DNA of 57,977 nucleotides, from assembly GCA_036495685.1 (NCBI GenBank), contig DASXMJ010000035.1, positions 1 to 57,977 on the forward strand. Reading direction: 5' to 3'. The notes below the pieces were generated by a model. The model was not told where the DNA came from. It was given only the letters and a program-made list of their open reading frames with translations, and searched no databases. The translations under genes and the position numbers were made by a program. Source of the stretch: Candidatus Binataceae bacterium (GTDB taxonomy: Bacteria; Desulfobacterota; Binatia; Binatales; Binataceae). Below, in pieces: positions 25,632-35,512 of this stretch (positions are counted from its first letter, which is position 1; each line of letters begins with the position of its first letter).

Positions 25632-25657
25632 GTCTACGGAAACAATCACTTGTAGAC
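25632..25657. promoter_or_regulatory. Inverted repeat between divergent genes
   Basis: GTCTAC (25632-25637) and GTAGAC (25652-25657) form a 6-base inverted repeat with a 14-base spacer, between the Gfo/Idh/MocA and glutathione-reductase-like genes. The position suits an operator for one or both, but the arms are short and no adjacent regulator is encoded. Confidence 0.3.
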
Positions 25658-25708
25658 TCGCAGCATTGGCAAGGGCGTCAGGTCCACATCCCAAGGAGGA
25701 CTCCGTAA

Positions 25709-27058
25709 GTGGCGACCTATGATTTCGATCTTTTTACTTTCGGCGCCGGCAGTGGTGGCGTGCGGGCGAGCCGGATGGCCGCGACCTTCGGCGCGAAAAC
25801 CGTGGTCGCCGAAGAGCGATACCTGGGTGGTACATGCGTCAACGTCGGATGCATCCCCAAGAAACTGCTGGTTTACGCTTCCGAATTTGGCGAGGGATTT
25901 TCAGATGCCGCGGGCTTCGGCTGGAACCTAGGCCAGCGCCACCTCGACTGGAAGGCCTTGATTGCCAATAAGGATCGCGAGATTCATCGGCTCAATGGAG
26001 TCTATCGGCGGCTGCTAACCGAGGCCGGGGCGACGATAATCGAAGGACGCGCAACCCTGGTCGATGCGCATACGGTTTCGATAAACGGCAGGCATTACAC
26101 TTCGAAGTACATTTTGCTGGCCACGGGAAGTTGGCCGGCGGTACCCGACGTCCCGGGCTCAAAGCACGCCATAACTTCCAACGAGGCATTTTTTCTGGAG
26201 AAGCGGCCGGAGCGCGTGATCCTGGTCGGCGGTGGCTACATTGCCGTCGAGTTTGCCGGCATTTTTCATGGAATGGGCAGTCACGTCACCCTGGTGCATC
26301 GAGGTGCGAAGCTGCTGCGCGGATTCGACGAAGACCTGCGCAACACGCTCGGGAACGAGATGAGCAAACGCGGGATTGATTTGCGCCTGAACTGCACTAT
26401 CGCGCGAATCGAAAAGACCTCCGACGGCGTGCGCGCGCATCTGGATAGCGGCGAGATGGTCAGCGCTGAGATCATCATGTATGCGACCGGTCGCGCTCCG
26501 CACACGCGCGGTCTCGGTCTGGAAAAAGCGGGAGTAGTAATGGATGGTGAAGGAGCGATAGTAGTCGATGCTTACTCGCAGTCTTCGGTTGCGAATATTT
26601 ACGCCATCGGTGACTGCACCAATCGAATCATGCTGACGCCGGTTGCGATCGCAGAGGGGCGCGCCGTGGCCGAAACCTTGTTCAACAATCGCCCGATGAG
26701 CGTCGACTATACCGGGGTCCCTTCGGCGGTCTTCAGCCAGCCCAATCTGGGCACTGTCGGCCTTACCGAAAATGAAGCGCGTGACCAGTTTGGCGATATA
26801 GCAGTCTACAAGTCCACGTTTCGTCCGCTTAAACACACGTTGAGCGGCCGCGATGAAATGACCTTCATAAAATTGGTGGTGGACAAGAAAACCGATCGCG
26901 TAGTCGGCTGCCACATGATCGGAGCTGACGCGGGCGAGATCATCCAGGGACTGGCGATCGCTCTCAAGAGTAATGCGACGAAGGCCCAGTTCGACGCGAC
27001 CATCGGCATTCACCCGACCGCCGCCGAAGAGTTCGTTACGATGCGCACCTCAGGTTGA
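25709..27058 (+). CDS. gor: Glutathione-disulfide reductase-like flavoprotein
   Basis: 449 residues, GTG start with AAGGAGG upstream. FAD motif GAGSGGVRAS (12-21), redox disulfide GGTCVNVGCIPKK (Cys43, Cys48), and NADPH-type second nucleotide motif LVGGGYIAVEFAGIF, with HRGAKLLRGFD containing the Arg pair that prefers NADPH. The FAD-linked TPVAIAEGRAVAE follows, and the C-terminal IGIHPTAAEEFVTM carries the catalytic His. All features agree with glutathione reductase (NADPH + GSSG to 2 GSH). A related disulfide reductase cannot be wholly excluded. Confidence 0.9.
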   Translation: MATYDFDLFTFGAGSGGVRASRMAATFGAKTVVAEERYLGGTCVNVGCIPKKLLVYASEFGEGFSDAAGFGWNLGQRHLDWKALIANKDREIHRLNGVYRRLLTEAGATIIEGRATLVDAHTVSINGRHYTSKYILLATGSWPAVPDVPGSKHAITSNEAFFLEKRPERVILVGGGYIAVEFAGIFHGMGSHVTLVHRGAKLLRGFDEDLRNTLGNEMSKRGIDLRLNCTIARIEKTSDGVRAHLDSGEMVSAEIIMYATGRAPHTRGLGLEKAGVVMDGEGAIVVDAYSQSSVANIYAIGDCTNRIMLTPVAIAEGRAVAETLFNNRPMSVDYTGVPSAVFSQPNLGTVGLTENEARDQFGDIAVYKSTFRPLKHTLSGRDEMTFIKLVVDKKTDRVVGCHMIGADAGEIIQGLAIALKSNATKAQFDATIGIHPTAAEEFVTMRTSG

Positions 27059-27166
27059 AGCTGCAGCTCCTAGCGTATGTCGTTTTTCCGACACGTTATG
27101 GCGGACAGACGGTGTGGCAACCCCGCCTCCAGGTCCCATACTTGACGAGATCGCGAGGGACGGGAG

Positions 27167-27730
27167 ATGAATCTGGTACATCGATGGTTATGTCGCTCGC
27201 CCGGATGGCGGCGCACGGTTGAGACACAGCTCTTGCCTTGGTCGCTGTCGGGGATCGATCTGGGTGGCAACCTTCTGGAGATAGGTCCGGGCCCGGGGGT
27301 CACCACGGATTTGTTGCGGACCCGCGTCTCGAAGCTGACCTGTGTTGAAATTGACGAAGCTCTGGCGGGCTCTCTGTCGGCCCGGATGGCGAGAACCAAT
27401 GTTACGGTGCGCCGCGAAGATGCAACCGCGATGTCTCTACCCGATGCCTCGTTCGATGGAGCGGTCTGCTTCACCATGCTGCATCACGTACCTTCCGCGA
27501 CGCTCCAGGATCGGCTCTTGAGGGAGGTCGCGCGCGTCCTGCGGCCCGGAGCGACCTTCGCGGGCAGCGACAGCCGCTACAGCCTCTACTTCGGTGCGCT
27601 TCACTGGTTCGACACCATGGTGGTGGTCGATCCGGAAACCTTTCCACGCCGGCTTGAAGCGGCCGGATTCAAGGATGCATGCGTCGACCTGGCCGATCGG
27701 GCGTTTCGTTTTCGTGCCCGCCGACCTTGA
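27167..27730 (+). CDS. Class I SAM-dependent methyltransferase
   Basis: 187 residues, GGGAG before the ATG. The SAM-binding motif NLLEIGPGPGVTTDLL is followed by LTCVEIDEALAGSL, REDATAMSLPDASFDGAVCFTMLHHV and LREVARVLRPGATFAGSD, the standard order of a UbiE/BioC-like methyltransferase. The target molecule cannot be read from the sequence. It is 33 bases upstream of the EamA transporter and could be co-transcribed with it. Confidence 0.88.
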   Translation: MNLVHRWLCRSPGWRRTVETQLLPWSLSGIDLGGNLLEIGPGPGVTTDLLRTRVSKLTCVEIDEALAGSLSARMARTNVTVRREDATAMSLPDASFDGAVCFTMLHHVPSATLQDRLLREVARVLRPGATFAGSDSRYSLYFGALHWFDTMVVVDPETFPRRLEAAGFKDACVDLADRAFRFRARRP

Positions 27731-27763
27731 ATCGCGCTCGCCCGAGGCGTCACCATTCGTCGG

Positions 27764-28747
27764 GTGGCGTCTGACCCGTCCCCGCTGGCCCCTTCTCCCG
27801 TCGACCGCGTATCGCGCGGCGAGGCGTTTGGCCTCTTGGTTTTTGGCAACGCGCTGTGGGCGGGGACCTATGCGGCGGGCAAGACCGCGCTCGCGCAGCT
27901 CTCGTTCATCGAACTGAACGCGCTCCGGTTCACGCTTGCGACGCTGCTGTTGCTGCCCGTGTTGTGGACCGGGCGCAGCATTGCGGCTCGGGAGCTCTCC
28001 GATCGCCATTCGCTGCGTGGACTCGCGCGCTTGGTGGTTCTCGGTTTCGTCCTGAACAAGGCGTTCGAGTATGCAGGACTATCGCTTTCCACTGCGGTCG
28101 ATGTGGCGTTGCTGATCGCGACCGAGTCGATTTTTACCGCCGTGCTCTCGTGGATCGTTCTCGATGAACCGGTGACCCCCTCGGGAATTGCAGCGCTCCT
28201 GATCGGGTTGGCGGGAGGTTACCTGGTGGTGGCCCGCGGGTTGGTTCCGGATCTCTCGGGTCCGCAGGGCCTCCACCGAATTGTGGGCGATCTGCTGGTG
28301 ATATTCGCGCTGCTGTTCGAAGCCGGCTACACCGTCGGCGGTAAGGCATCCCTGGAGCGTATACCACCGCTGCTCCTGACCGCATTTTCCGTCGCGGGAA
28401 GTTTGCTGGTGTGGATACCAGCAGGAGCGATCGCGGTGGCGTGGTACGGAGCTCCCCAGCTGACGCTCTCTGCGTGGCTCGCGATCGGCTACATGGCCGT
28501 GTTCGCCACCGTCGGTGGCTACTGGATGTGGTTTCGGGGGCTCCGCGTGATCGATGCTTCGGCGGCCGCCCCGTTTCTTTTCATCCAGCCGCTGCTGGGC
28601 GCTGCACTAGGCGTGGCATTGCTGGGAGAGTCGCTTACCTGGGCAACCTTGGTCGGGGCCACTCTGATACTTTCAAGCCTTATGATCGTGACCCTCGGCG
28701 CCTCCAGCCGTGAAGCCGAACTGCTGGTATCAGAGCCGCCTCAGTGA
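27764..28747 (+). CDS. EamA/DMT-family membrane transporter
   Basis: 327 residues, GTG start. About ten hydrophobic segments fall in two repeated EamA halves: GLLVFGNALWAGTYAAGKTALAQL opens the first, with SLSTAVDVALLIATESIFTAVLSWI closing it. The second half ends ASAAAPFLFIQPLLGAALGVALLGESLTWATLVGATLILSSL. Such proteins export amino acids or other small metabolites across the inner membrane. It converges with the amidase at 28792. Confidence 0.9.
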   Translation: MASDPSPLAPSPVDRVSRGEAFGLLVFGNALWAGTYAAGKTALAQLSFIELNALRFTLATLLLLPVLWTGRSIAARELSDRHSLRGLARLVVLGFVLNKAFEYAGLSLSTAVDVALLIATESIFTAVLSWIVLDEPVTPSGIAALLIGLAGGYLVVARGLVPDLSGPQGLHRIVGDLLVIFALLFEAGYTVGGKASLERIPPLLLTAFSVAGSLLVWIPAGAIAVAWYGAPQLTLSAWLAIGYMAVFATVGGYWMWFRGLRVIDASAAAPFLFIQPLLGAALGVALLGESLTWATLVGATLILSSLMIVTLGASSREAELLVSEPPQ

Positions 28748-28791
28748 CTTTCTGTGCTGCGTCGCTTGAGCCGCAATGTTCTCCGTCAGGC

Positions 28792-30186
28792 TCAACCGAC
28801 GGGTGGCCGGTGATGCTTCCACGGTCGCGCTTCTTCGAACTGGGCGGCCAGGGCGATGACTCCGGCTTCGTCGTTCGGGCGCCCGACGATCTGAAGTGCC
28901 AGCGGCAGCCCGGATTTGTTGAAACCATTGGGCAGCGAAATCGCGGGCTGGCCGGTCGAGTTGAACGGGAACGTGAAGGAAATCCATGAGTAGATGTCGT
29001 CGGCCACCTTCTTCGGATCGGCGGCCACGGTTCCGAGCTTCGGAGCGGGCCTGGTGAGCGTGGGCGTAAGCAGCCCGTCATAGGGCGCGAGTGCTCTGAT
29101 GATATCGCGCGAGGTGTTGTGCAGCGCGGTCAGCGCGTTGAGATACTCGGCGGCCGAGATACGGCGACCCCACTCCCAGCTAGGCCTGACCATCGTATCG
29201 AGTAAGTCGGGGTTTTGGATTTCGATGGCACCGACGCACGCGCAAACGACAATCGGCGGGAATTCCCTGAGCAGCGCGCCGGGGTCGATATCTATTGCCT
29301 CGACCTCGTGGCCCAGTTCGCGGAACGCGACGCACGCCGAATCAAACGCCGCCAGCATTTCGGGGTCGATCGGACCTAGCGCGGTTTGTCTGATGGCGGC
29401 AAGGCGCAGTTTGTGCGGGCGGGCCATGACCGAATCCATGAACGGACGCTGGGGCGCTGGTGCGGTATAGGGATCGCCCAGTCCGCCCCCCGCCATTGCA
29501 TCCAGCATCAGTGCCGCGTCGCGGACCGTGCGGGTGATCGGTCCGGCGGTGGCCAGCCCACCCCACCCTTCGGCCTTCTCTGGCGCCGCGGTAATTCTGG
29601 CGCGCGACGTCTTGAGTCCGACCAACCCGCAACAGGCCGCGGGAATTCGTATCGAACCTCCACCGTCGCTTCCCTGAGCGATCGGATTCAAACCTGAGGC
29701 GACAGCGACCGCCGCACCGCCGCTCGATCCTCCGGCCGTGTGCGCCAGGTTCCATGGGTTGCGGGCGGGAGGATGCAACCCGCCCTCCGTGGTCGGACGC
29801 ATCCCGAATTCCGGGGTGGTGGTCTTGCCAAGCAGTATTCCCCCCGCGTTCTTGAGCCGCACGGTCAGCTCTGCGTCGGCGGGGGCATACCAATTCTCGA
29901 ACGATTTGGACCCCAAGGTCGTGCGAATGTCCTTGGTCCAGGTCAGATCCTTCAGCGAATATGCGATGCCGAACAACGGCAGGTTTGCCCTTTCGGCGGG
30001 CTTCATTTTCTCGAGCCGATCGGCATCGGCCAGGGCGCGATCAGCGGTTATCGTGTAGAAGGCGCCGAGCCGCGAATTGAGGCGCTCGATACGTGAGAGA
30101 TAAACCTCCGCGACTTCGCGCGGGCGGATTTCGCGCTTGCGGACCAGCTCGCGCAGTTTCCATCCTTCTATATAGGGATCAAACAC
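28792..30186 (-). CDS. Amidase (amidase-signature family), copy 1
   Basis: 464 residues. The Ser-cisSer-Lys triad region is visible: GIAYSLKDLTW (Lys), HTAGGSSGGAAVAVASGLNPIAQGSDGGGSIRIPAACCG (cis-Ser and nucleophile Ser) and VGLKTSRARI. It hydrolyses an amide (or ester) bond; substrate unknown. It is paralogous to the neighbouring upstream gene of identical length, with a matching start (FDPYIEGWKLRELV against LNPYIEAWELRELV) and end, 47 bases apart, so it is a tandem duplication followed by divergence. Confidence 0.93.
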   Translation of the reverse strand: MFDPYIEGWKLRELVRKREIRPREVAEVYLSRIERLNSRLGAFYTITADRALADADRLEKMKPAERANLPLFGIAYSLKDLTWTKDIRTTLGSKSFENWYAPADAELTVRLKNAGGILLGKTTTPEFGMRPTTEGGLHPPARNPWNLAHTAGGSSGGAAVAVASGLNPIAQGSDGGGSIRIPAACCGLVGLKTSRARITAAPEKAEGWGGLATAGPITRTVRDAALMLDAMAGGGLGDPYTAPAPQRPFMDSVMARPHKLRLAAIRQTALGPIDPEMLAAFDSACVAFRELGHEVEAIDIDPGALLREFPPIVVCACVGAIEIQNPDLLDTMVRPSWEWGRRISAAEYLNALTALHNTSRDIIRALAPYDGLLTPTLTRPAPKLGTVAADPKKVADDIYSWISFTFPFNSTGQPAISLPNGFNKSGLPLALQIVGRPNDEAGVIALAAQFEEARPWKHHRPPVG

Positions 30187-30233
30187 CTTCCTATTATCCT
30201 CGCCATCGCTGTGGTCGGGTTGGCAAGAGCTCC

Positions 30234-31628
30234 TTAATCAATTGGCGGATGCTTGTCTTTCCATGGGCGTGCCTCCTCGAACTGGCGCGCCAAACCGATA
30301 ATGGTCACCTCATCGGCCTGCCGTCCCACGATCTGCAGCCCGATCGGCAGACCCGCTTGGTTGAAGCCATTGGGCAGCGAGAAGGCGGGCTGCCCGGTCG
30401 CGTTGAATGCAAACGTGTACGCGACCCACTCCGGGAGTTCGTCGAGGTATCGTTCGGGTGACGATGGCATGGTGCCCAATTTCGCGGCCGGACGACCCAG
30501 CGTCGGGGAAAGGATCGCATCGTAGGCGGAGAGCTCCTGCACGATTTCGCGAGCGGTGTTGTGCATTTGCGCGGCGGTCGTGATGTACTCGTGGGCGCTC
30601 ATCTTACGGCCGACCTCCCACGCAAAACGAACCACCGGATCCATCAATTCGGGTTTTTCGACCGGAACCGAGCCGATTCCTGCAGTGATGAGCGACATCA
30701 CGCAGTCCTTCAGTCGCGCCCCAGGGTCGCTGTAGACCGCCTCCACCGTATGTCCTAGTTCCTCGAACACCTTGGCCGCCGATGCGAGCATGGCTTCGGA
30801 TTCCGAATCGCCGCGCGTGATCGCGCTCCTGGGGAGAACCGCTATTCGCAAGTGACGGGGCGGAATATCCACCGCGGTCCGGAACGCGGCGACCGGGTCT
30901 GGCGTCCAGTAGGGATCGCCAACCACGTGCCCGGCAAGCACATCGAGGAAGAGAGCGACATCGCGAACCGAACGAGCCATCGGTCCCGAAGTGGCAAACC
31001 CCGCCCAAGCTTCACCGAAGGCAGGCGCCATCGTTACCCGTCCACGCGAAGGCTTTAGGCCGACTACGCCGCAACAGGCTGAGGGAATCCTAATGGAACC
31101 TCCGCCGTCGCTGCCTTGTGCAAGGCATCCGAGCCCGGCCGCAAGCGCGCTGCCCGCACCGCCACTCGATCCACCCGCCGTATGTTCCAGGTTCCAGGGG
31201 TTGCGAGCCGGAGGACACAACCCGCCCTCGGTGGTGGGCCGCGCGCCAAATTCCGGTGTGGTGGTCTTGCCGAGCAGAATACCGCCCGCGTTGCGCATCC
31301 GTACGACGATCTCTTCGTCAGCCGGGGCAAAATAGTTCTCGTAGTTGCGGGAACCCATCGTCGTTCGGATGTCTTTGGTCCAGTTCAAGTCCTTTATCGA
31401 GTACGGAACCCCGAACATGAGACTACGCCGTCGTTCCCCGTCGCCGAGCCTTTCCAATCGTTCGGCATCCGCGAGAGCGCGCTCTGGGGTAATCGTCATG
31501 AGTGCGCCTAGCCTTGGATTAAGGCTCTCGGTGCGAGCGATGAAAAACTCGGCGACCTCGCGTGGTCGCACCTCTTTCTTGAGCACCAGCTCGCGCAGTT
31601 CCCAGGCCTCGATGTACGGATTGAGCAT
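30234..31628 (-). CDS. Amidase (amidase-signature family), copy 2
   Basis: 464 residues from the ATG at 31628 (the frame is open a further 9 codons but the paralogue's N-terminus fixes this start). Catalytic segments are GVPYSIKDLNW, HTAGGSSGGAGSALAAGLGCLAQGSDGGGSIRIPSACCG and VGLKPSRGRV. It shares long stretches with copy 1 (KTTTPEFG, RPTTEGGL, NPWNLxHTAGGSSGGA). Differences concentrate in the C-terminal half, which shapes the acyl pocket in this family, so the two probably act on different amides. Confidence 0.93.
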   Translation of the reverse strand: MLNPYIEAWELRELVLKKEVRPREVAEFFIARTESLNPRLGALMTITPERALADAERLERLGDGERRRSLMFGVPYSIKDLNWTKDIRTTMGSRNYENYFAPADEEIVVRMRNAGGILLGKTTTPEFGARPTTEGGLCPPARNPWNLEHTAGGSSGGAGSALAAGLGCLAQGSDGGGSIRIPSACCGVVGLKPSRGRVTMAPAFGEAWAGFATSGPMARSVRDVALFLDVLAGHVVGDPYWTPDPVAAFRTAVDIPPRHLRIAVLPRSAITRGDSESEAMLASAAKVFEELGHTVEAVYSDPGARLKDCVMSLITAGIGSVPVEKPELMDPVVRFAWEVGRKMSAHEYITTAAQMHNTAREIVQELSAYDAILSPTLGRPAAKLGTMPSSPERYLDELPEWVAYTFAFNATGQPAFSLPNGFNQAGLPIGLQIVGRQADEVTIIGLARQFEEARPWKDKHPPID

Positions 31629-31803
31629 CTTTGCGCATCCTCCGGTCCACCCCATGCCACCAGCGGGGATAGTAGGGCCGAGTTGGCCTCAATGTATCGA
31701 AGCGCTCGCCAACTGTGCTTGTTAGCCCAAAAGCATCCGAACCGCCAAGGTGAACTTGCCTCCACCCACGAGAACGATACTCTTGGCGGGTCGCGGGAAG
31801 TCG

Positions 31804-32274
31804 ATGCCGTTACAGACTGTGATCTTGTGGATTCACGCGCTGGCGGGAGCGGGATGGGTCGCTGCGTGTGTGTGCTTCGTGATCGCGGGGCTGGTGCTGA
31901 GCGCGGCTGGAGATGAGCAGCGCGATTTTGCGCTGGGTGCCGCGCCCAGGATCGTCGGGTTTAGCCTTGCGGCGGCGCTTGTGCTCCTCTTCACAGGGGC
32001 AGTCAACCTCGTTCTCGCGGGAATTGTGCGGAGCTTCCGGTTCTCGCCGGAGTTTGAACGCATTCTTGGCCTCAAGGTTGTGCTCTTTGCCGTGATGTTT
32101 CTCGCGCTTCGCTGGACTCTCCGCGCCGGAGCATCGCTGCCTGACGACGCCCAACCGGCCGCACCATCCAATGCGCTGGCGCACAGACTGGCGGGGATGG
32201 TGCGGGCGCAGGTCGCAATTGCGGTGATGGGTGCAGTCGCCCTGCTGCTTGGTTTGTGGTTAATGGGAACCTAG
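31804..32274 (+). CDS. Four-helix membrane protein (CopD-like)
   Basis: 156 residues from the ATG at 31804 (GGAAG upstream). Four hydrophobic helices are seen: TVILWIHALAGAGWVAACVCFVIAGL, IVGFSLAAALVLLFTGAVNLVLA, LGLKVVLFAVMFLALRW and VRAQVAIAVMGAVALLLGLWLM. The WIHALAGAGWV start and the G-rich helices recall CopD / copper-resistance D-type and related small membrane proteins. A His in helix 1 could bind metal or haem. No copper gene is adjacent; the function remains open. Confidence 0.65.
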   Translation: MPLQTVILWIHALAGAGWVAACVCFVIAGLVLSAAGDEQRDFALGAAPRIVGFSLAAALVLLFTGAVNLVLAGIVRSFRFSPEFERILGLKVVLFAVMFLALRWTLRAGASLPDDAQPAAPSNALAHRLAGMVRAQVAIAVMGAVALLLGLWLMGT

Positions 32275-32382
32275 TGCTTCACACTGACAGAGTGCCGCGA
32301 GTGATCCACTCTGGCCCATCCGGCTTCCTCGCCGGTGCCGCGCACGGGTGGAGGTGGAAGTATTCCCCTCAGGATTCACTCG

Positions 32383-33270
32383 ATGGCTGAGACTCCGCCA
32401 TCGCTCCAGATCGGTTCATTCAAGGTGGCCTTTCTGACCGATGGGCTCTGGCGCAACGACGGCGGATGCATGTTCGGCGTAGTGCCGCGTGAACTCTGGA
32501 AGCGTGAGCATCCGCCCGACGACTTGAATCGCGTCCGGCTGAACCTGACTTGTCCGCTAATCCTGCGCGGCGGCGAAGCGATCGTGGTCGACACCGGGAT
32601 CGGCAATCGCCTTGACTCGGTAGAACGCAAGATTTTCAGCCATGACGATGGATGGCTTCCCGACCACCTGCGGGCACTCGGGCTGGAACTCGGCGACATC
32701 ACCGGGGTGATCGTATCGCACCTTCACTTCGACCACTGCGGCGGTCTGGTGCGTAGGAAGGAATCGGGAAGGCTCGAAGCTGCATTTCCGCGGGCGAAGA
32801 TCTTTCTGCAGAAGGGCGAGCTGGAGATCGCCGAGAATCCTCGCAACGAACGCCTGCATGCCGCCTATCGCCACGCCAAGGAAATCATCGCGCCCAACCG
32901 GCGCCGCATCGAAGCCATCGACGGATCCCTGGAAATCATTCCGGGGGTTTATGCGACCCCAACGGGTGGCCATACCAGAGATCATCAGGTAGCCCGGGTT
33001 GTCGACGGTGCTTCGTGCTTTGTCCACCTGGCCGACATCGTGCCGACGCGCGCTCATCTCCGAGGCCCTTGGAATCAGGCTTACGACCTCGATGCCCTCA
33101 CCACCATGGAACAGAAGTCACGGTACCTTTCGCTGGCGGTTAGCGATCGCACCTGGGTTTCCTTCGCCCATGATGACGCGGTCTTTGCGGCACGGGTGAA
33201 CAATGACCGGGGTAAACTCGTTTTGGGCGAGAAGGTGCTGGTTCCGGAGCACCTCCGCGAGGTCTCCTGA
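32383..33270 (+). CDS. MBL-fold metallo-hydrolase
   Basis: 295 residues from ATG 32383. The zinc site is VIVSHLHFDHCGGL (HxHxDH), followed by TGGHTRDHQ and CFVHLADIVP, giving the complete metallo-beta-lactamase ligand order. MBL relatives of this shape are lactonases or thioester hydrolases. The N-terminal GSFKVAFLTDGLWRNDGGCMFG is typical of the quorum-quenching-lactonase-like subgroup, but the substrate is inference. It stands alone, ahead of the prkA operon. Confidence 0.87.
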   Translation: MAETPPSLQIGSFKVAFLTDGLWRNDGGCMFGVVPRELWKREHPPDDLNRVRLNLTCPLILRGGEAIVVDTGIGNRLDSVERKIFSHDDGWLPDHLRALGLELGDITGVIVSHLHFDHCGGLVRRKESGRLEAAFPRAKIFLQKGELEIAENPRNERLHAAYRHAKEIIAPNRRRIEAIDGSLEIIPGVYATPTGGHTRDHQVARVVDGASCFVHLADIVPTRAHLRGPWNQAYDLDALTTMEQKSRYLSLAVSDRTWVSFAHDDAVFAARVNNDRGKLVLGEKVLVPEHLREVS

Positions 33271-33329
33271 GGCACCATGGGTCTCTCCGGCACTGTGGAC
33301 GGCCGAATTGGGAGTCACGGAAAGTTTAC

Positions 33330-33358
33330 TTGTTGCGTTATTTCGCGTCCGTTATACT
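33330..33358 (+). promoter_or_regulatory. Sigma70-like promoter of the prkA operon
   Basis: TTGTTG (33330-33335) and TATACT (33353-33358) are separated by 17 bases, an almost ideal housekeeping promoter, about 100 bases before the prkA start. The expected transcript start is near 33365, leaving a leader of about 90 bases. No alternative sigma motif was recognised. Confidence 0.6.
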
Positions 33359-33458
33359 CTGTTGTGGGATGCGCTTAAAAAATAGCACAACCCCTCCTTC
33401 CCCTTGCTCGCCCTCTGGCAGTCTCTTCCACAAACGCAAATAACCCGGAGTTTGGCCG

Positions 33459-35393
33459 ATGGCAGATCTCAGCACCTTTGAAAAAGTAATCAAGGACGAC
33501 CGTGCCGCTCGCGAGTCGAAGCAGTGGACTGGAACGCTTCTGCAATACCTGGAAGTGGTCAAGTCCGAGCCGATGATGACCAAGCTCTCGCATGCGCGGA
33601 TCTACGACATGATCATCTCGTCCGGCTCCAAGAGCATCCAGGACACTGACGATCCTCGCACCAAGCGGCTTTACAAGGACGAGCCGATAAAAGTCTACGA
33701 GTTTTTTGCCGATGAGTTCTTCGGCATCGAGCGCACCATCGCGCAGATCGTCCGCTACTTTCATTCCGCGTCGCTGAAGGGCGAGGAGAGTCGGCAGGTG
33801 CTGTACTTGATGGGGCCGGTCGGGTCCGGAAAAAGCTCGCTGGTAGAGAGAATCCAGCGCGGACTCGAGCAACTGGTGCCGATCTTTAACATTGAAGGGT
33901 GCCCGATGAACGAGGAGCCCCTGCACCTAATTCCGCGGCACCTGCGCCGCGAATTCGAGAAGATGCTCGGCGTGCATATTGAAGGTGACCTGTGCCCGGT
34001 ATGCCGCTACCGCCTGAAAGTGGAGTTCAATCAGCGCTACGAAGAGTTCCCGGTCGAGACGCGCAATTTTTCAAAGCGCAACCGCGTCGGAGTCGGCGTG
34101 GTCCCGCCGGTCGACCCGAACAATCAGGACACCTCGGTCCTGATTGGCAGCGAAGATATTTCGAAACTCGATCAGTATTCCGAGGGCGACCCGCGAGTGC
34201 TCGAACTTAACGGCGCCCTCAACGTCGGTAATCGCGGCATCGTCGAGTTTATCGAAGTGTTCAAGAATGAGACCGAATACCTACACGCGATGATCACGGC
34301 GACCCAGGAGAAAGTGATTCCGGCCCCGGGGCGCCACGGGATGGTGTACGTCGACACCACCATCCTGGCGCACTCCAACGAAGCGGAATGGCAGAAGTTC
34401 AGGGCCGACCATACCAACGAGGCGATTCTAGATCGCATCGTGGTGATCAAGGTGCCTTACAACCTGCGGCTTTCTGAAGAGGTGAAGATCTATCAGAAGA
34501 TCATTCGCAACTCCGACTTCCGCGCGCACGTCGCCCCGCACACGCTCGAATTGGCTTCAATGTACGCGATCCTGTCGCGGCTCGAACCGACCTCCAAGTG
34601 CGATCTGATGACCAAGCTGAGCCTCTACAATGGCGAAGAGGTGGTTGAGAAGGGCCGGACCAAAAAGATCGATGTGCAGGAGCTGAAGGAAGACTCCAAG
34701 CGGGAGGGCATGTCAGGTATTTCCACGCGCTTCATCATGAAGGCGCTCGACAATGCGCTGTCCGATAATGTCGCGGGCAATTGCATCAACCCGATCAACG
34801 TGCGCGAGGCGCTGGTCCAGATGACCAAGGAAGCCGATTTGCCCGACGACACGCGCAAGCAGTATCTGGAATTCCTGCAGGACACGCTGCACAAGGAGTA
34901 CCTGGAACTCCTGGAGAAGGAGATTACCCGCGCATTCGTCTACTCCTACCAGGAGCAGGCAGAGGCGTTGTTCCAGAACTATCTCGATCACGCCGAAGCC
35001 TACGTGAACAAAACCAAAGTCCGCGACCGCAACACCAAAGAAGAACTGCCGCCCGACGAAGGCTTCCTCAAGTCCATCGAAGAGCAGATCGCGATCATCG
35101 GTTCAGCGGCGGACGGCTTCCGCCAGGAAGTAATCGCCTATTTGTGGGCGACCTCGCGCCGCGGGGAGAAAGTCAGCTATCGGAGCTACGAACCGCTCAA
35201 GGAAGCAATCGAAAAGAAGCTCATGACCTCGGTACGGGACATCTCGCGCATTATCACCAAGGCACGGACCCGCGACGAAGAGCAGAGCGGCAAGTACAAT
35301 TCGATGGTAAAGAACCTGATGGAAAACGGCTACTGTGAATCGTGCGTGGACGTGGTGCTGAAGTATGCCGCGAACAATCTCTGGAAGGACTGA
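33459..35393 (+). CDS. prkA: PrkA-family serine protein kinase / AAA+ ATPase
   Basis: 644 residues, the family's usual size. N-terminal AAA+ domain with Walker A VLYLMGPVGSGKSSL (GPVGSGKS 119-126), a Cys pair CPVCRYR in the zinc-like insert, and the GMVYVDTTILAHSNEAEWQKF / RIVVIKVPYNLRLSEE segments characteristic of PrkA. The C-terminal kinase-like/helical part has LWATSRRGEKVSYRSYEPLKEAIEKKL. In E. coli and others the gene (yeaG) acts with yeaH and spoVR in starvation and stress survival. Here it is first in the same trio. Confidence 0.95.
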   Translation: MADLSTFEKVIKDDRAARESKQWTGTLLQYLEVVKSEPMMTKLSHARIYDMIISSGSKSIQDTDDPRTKRLYKDEPIKVYEFFADEFFGIERTIAQIVRYFHSASLKGEESRQVLYLMGPVGSGKSSLVERIQRGLEQLVPIFNIEGCPMNEEPLHLIPRHLRREFEKMLGVHIEGDLCPVCRYRLKVEFNQRYEEFPVETRNFSKRNRVGVGVVPPVDPNNQDTSVLIGSEDISKLDQYSEGDPRVLELNGALNVGNRGIVEFIEVFKNETEYLHAMITATQEKVIPAPGRHGMVYVDTTILAHSNEAEWQKFRADHTNEAILDRIVVIKVPYNLRLSEEVKIYQKIIRNSDFRAHVAPHTLELASMYAILSRLEPTSKCDLMTKLSLYNGEEVVEKGRTKKIDVQELKEDSKREGMSGISTRFIMKALDNALSDNVAGNCINPINVREALVQMTKEADLPDDTRKQYLEFLQDTLHKEYLELLEKEITRAFVYSYQEQAEALFQNYLDHAEAYVNKTKVRDRNTKEELPPDEGFLKSIEEQIAIIGSAADGFRQEVIAYLWATSRRGEKVSYRSYEPLKEAIEKKLMTSVRDISRIITKARTRDEEQSGKYNSMVKNLMENGYCESCVDVVLKYAANNLWKD

Positions 35394-35512
35394 AGCGGGG
35401 ACCCTGGAATTGAGCAGATTTCACGGACCTTGGCACCCTTTCCGAGCGGGCGACCCTCCGGATTTCGTTTGGCGGCGGCGTCCGTCATATAGTCTTGGTA
35501 GAGGACCGTAGC

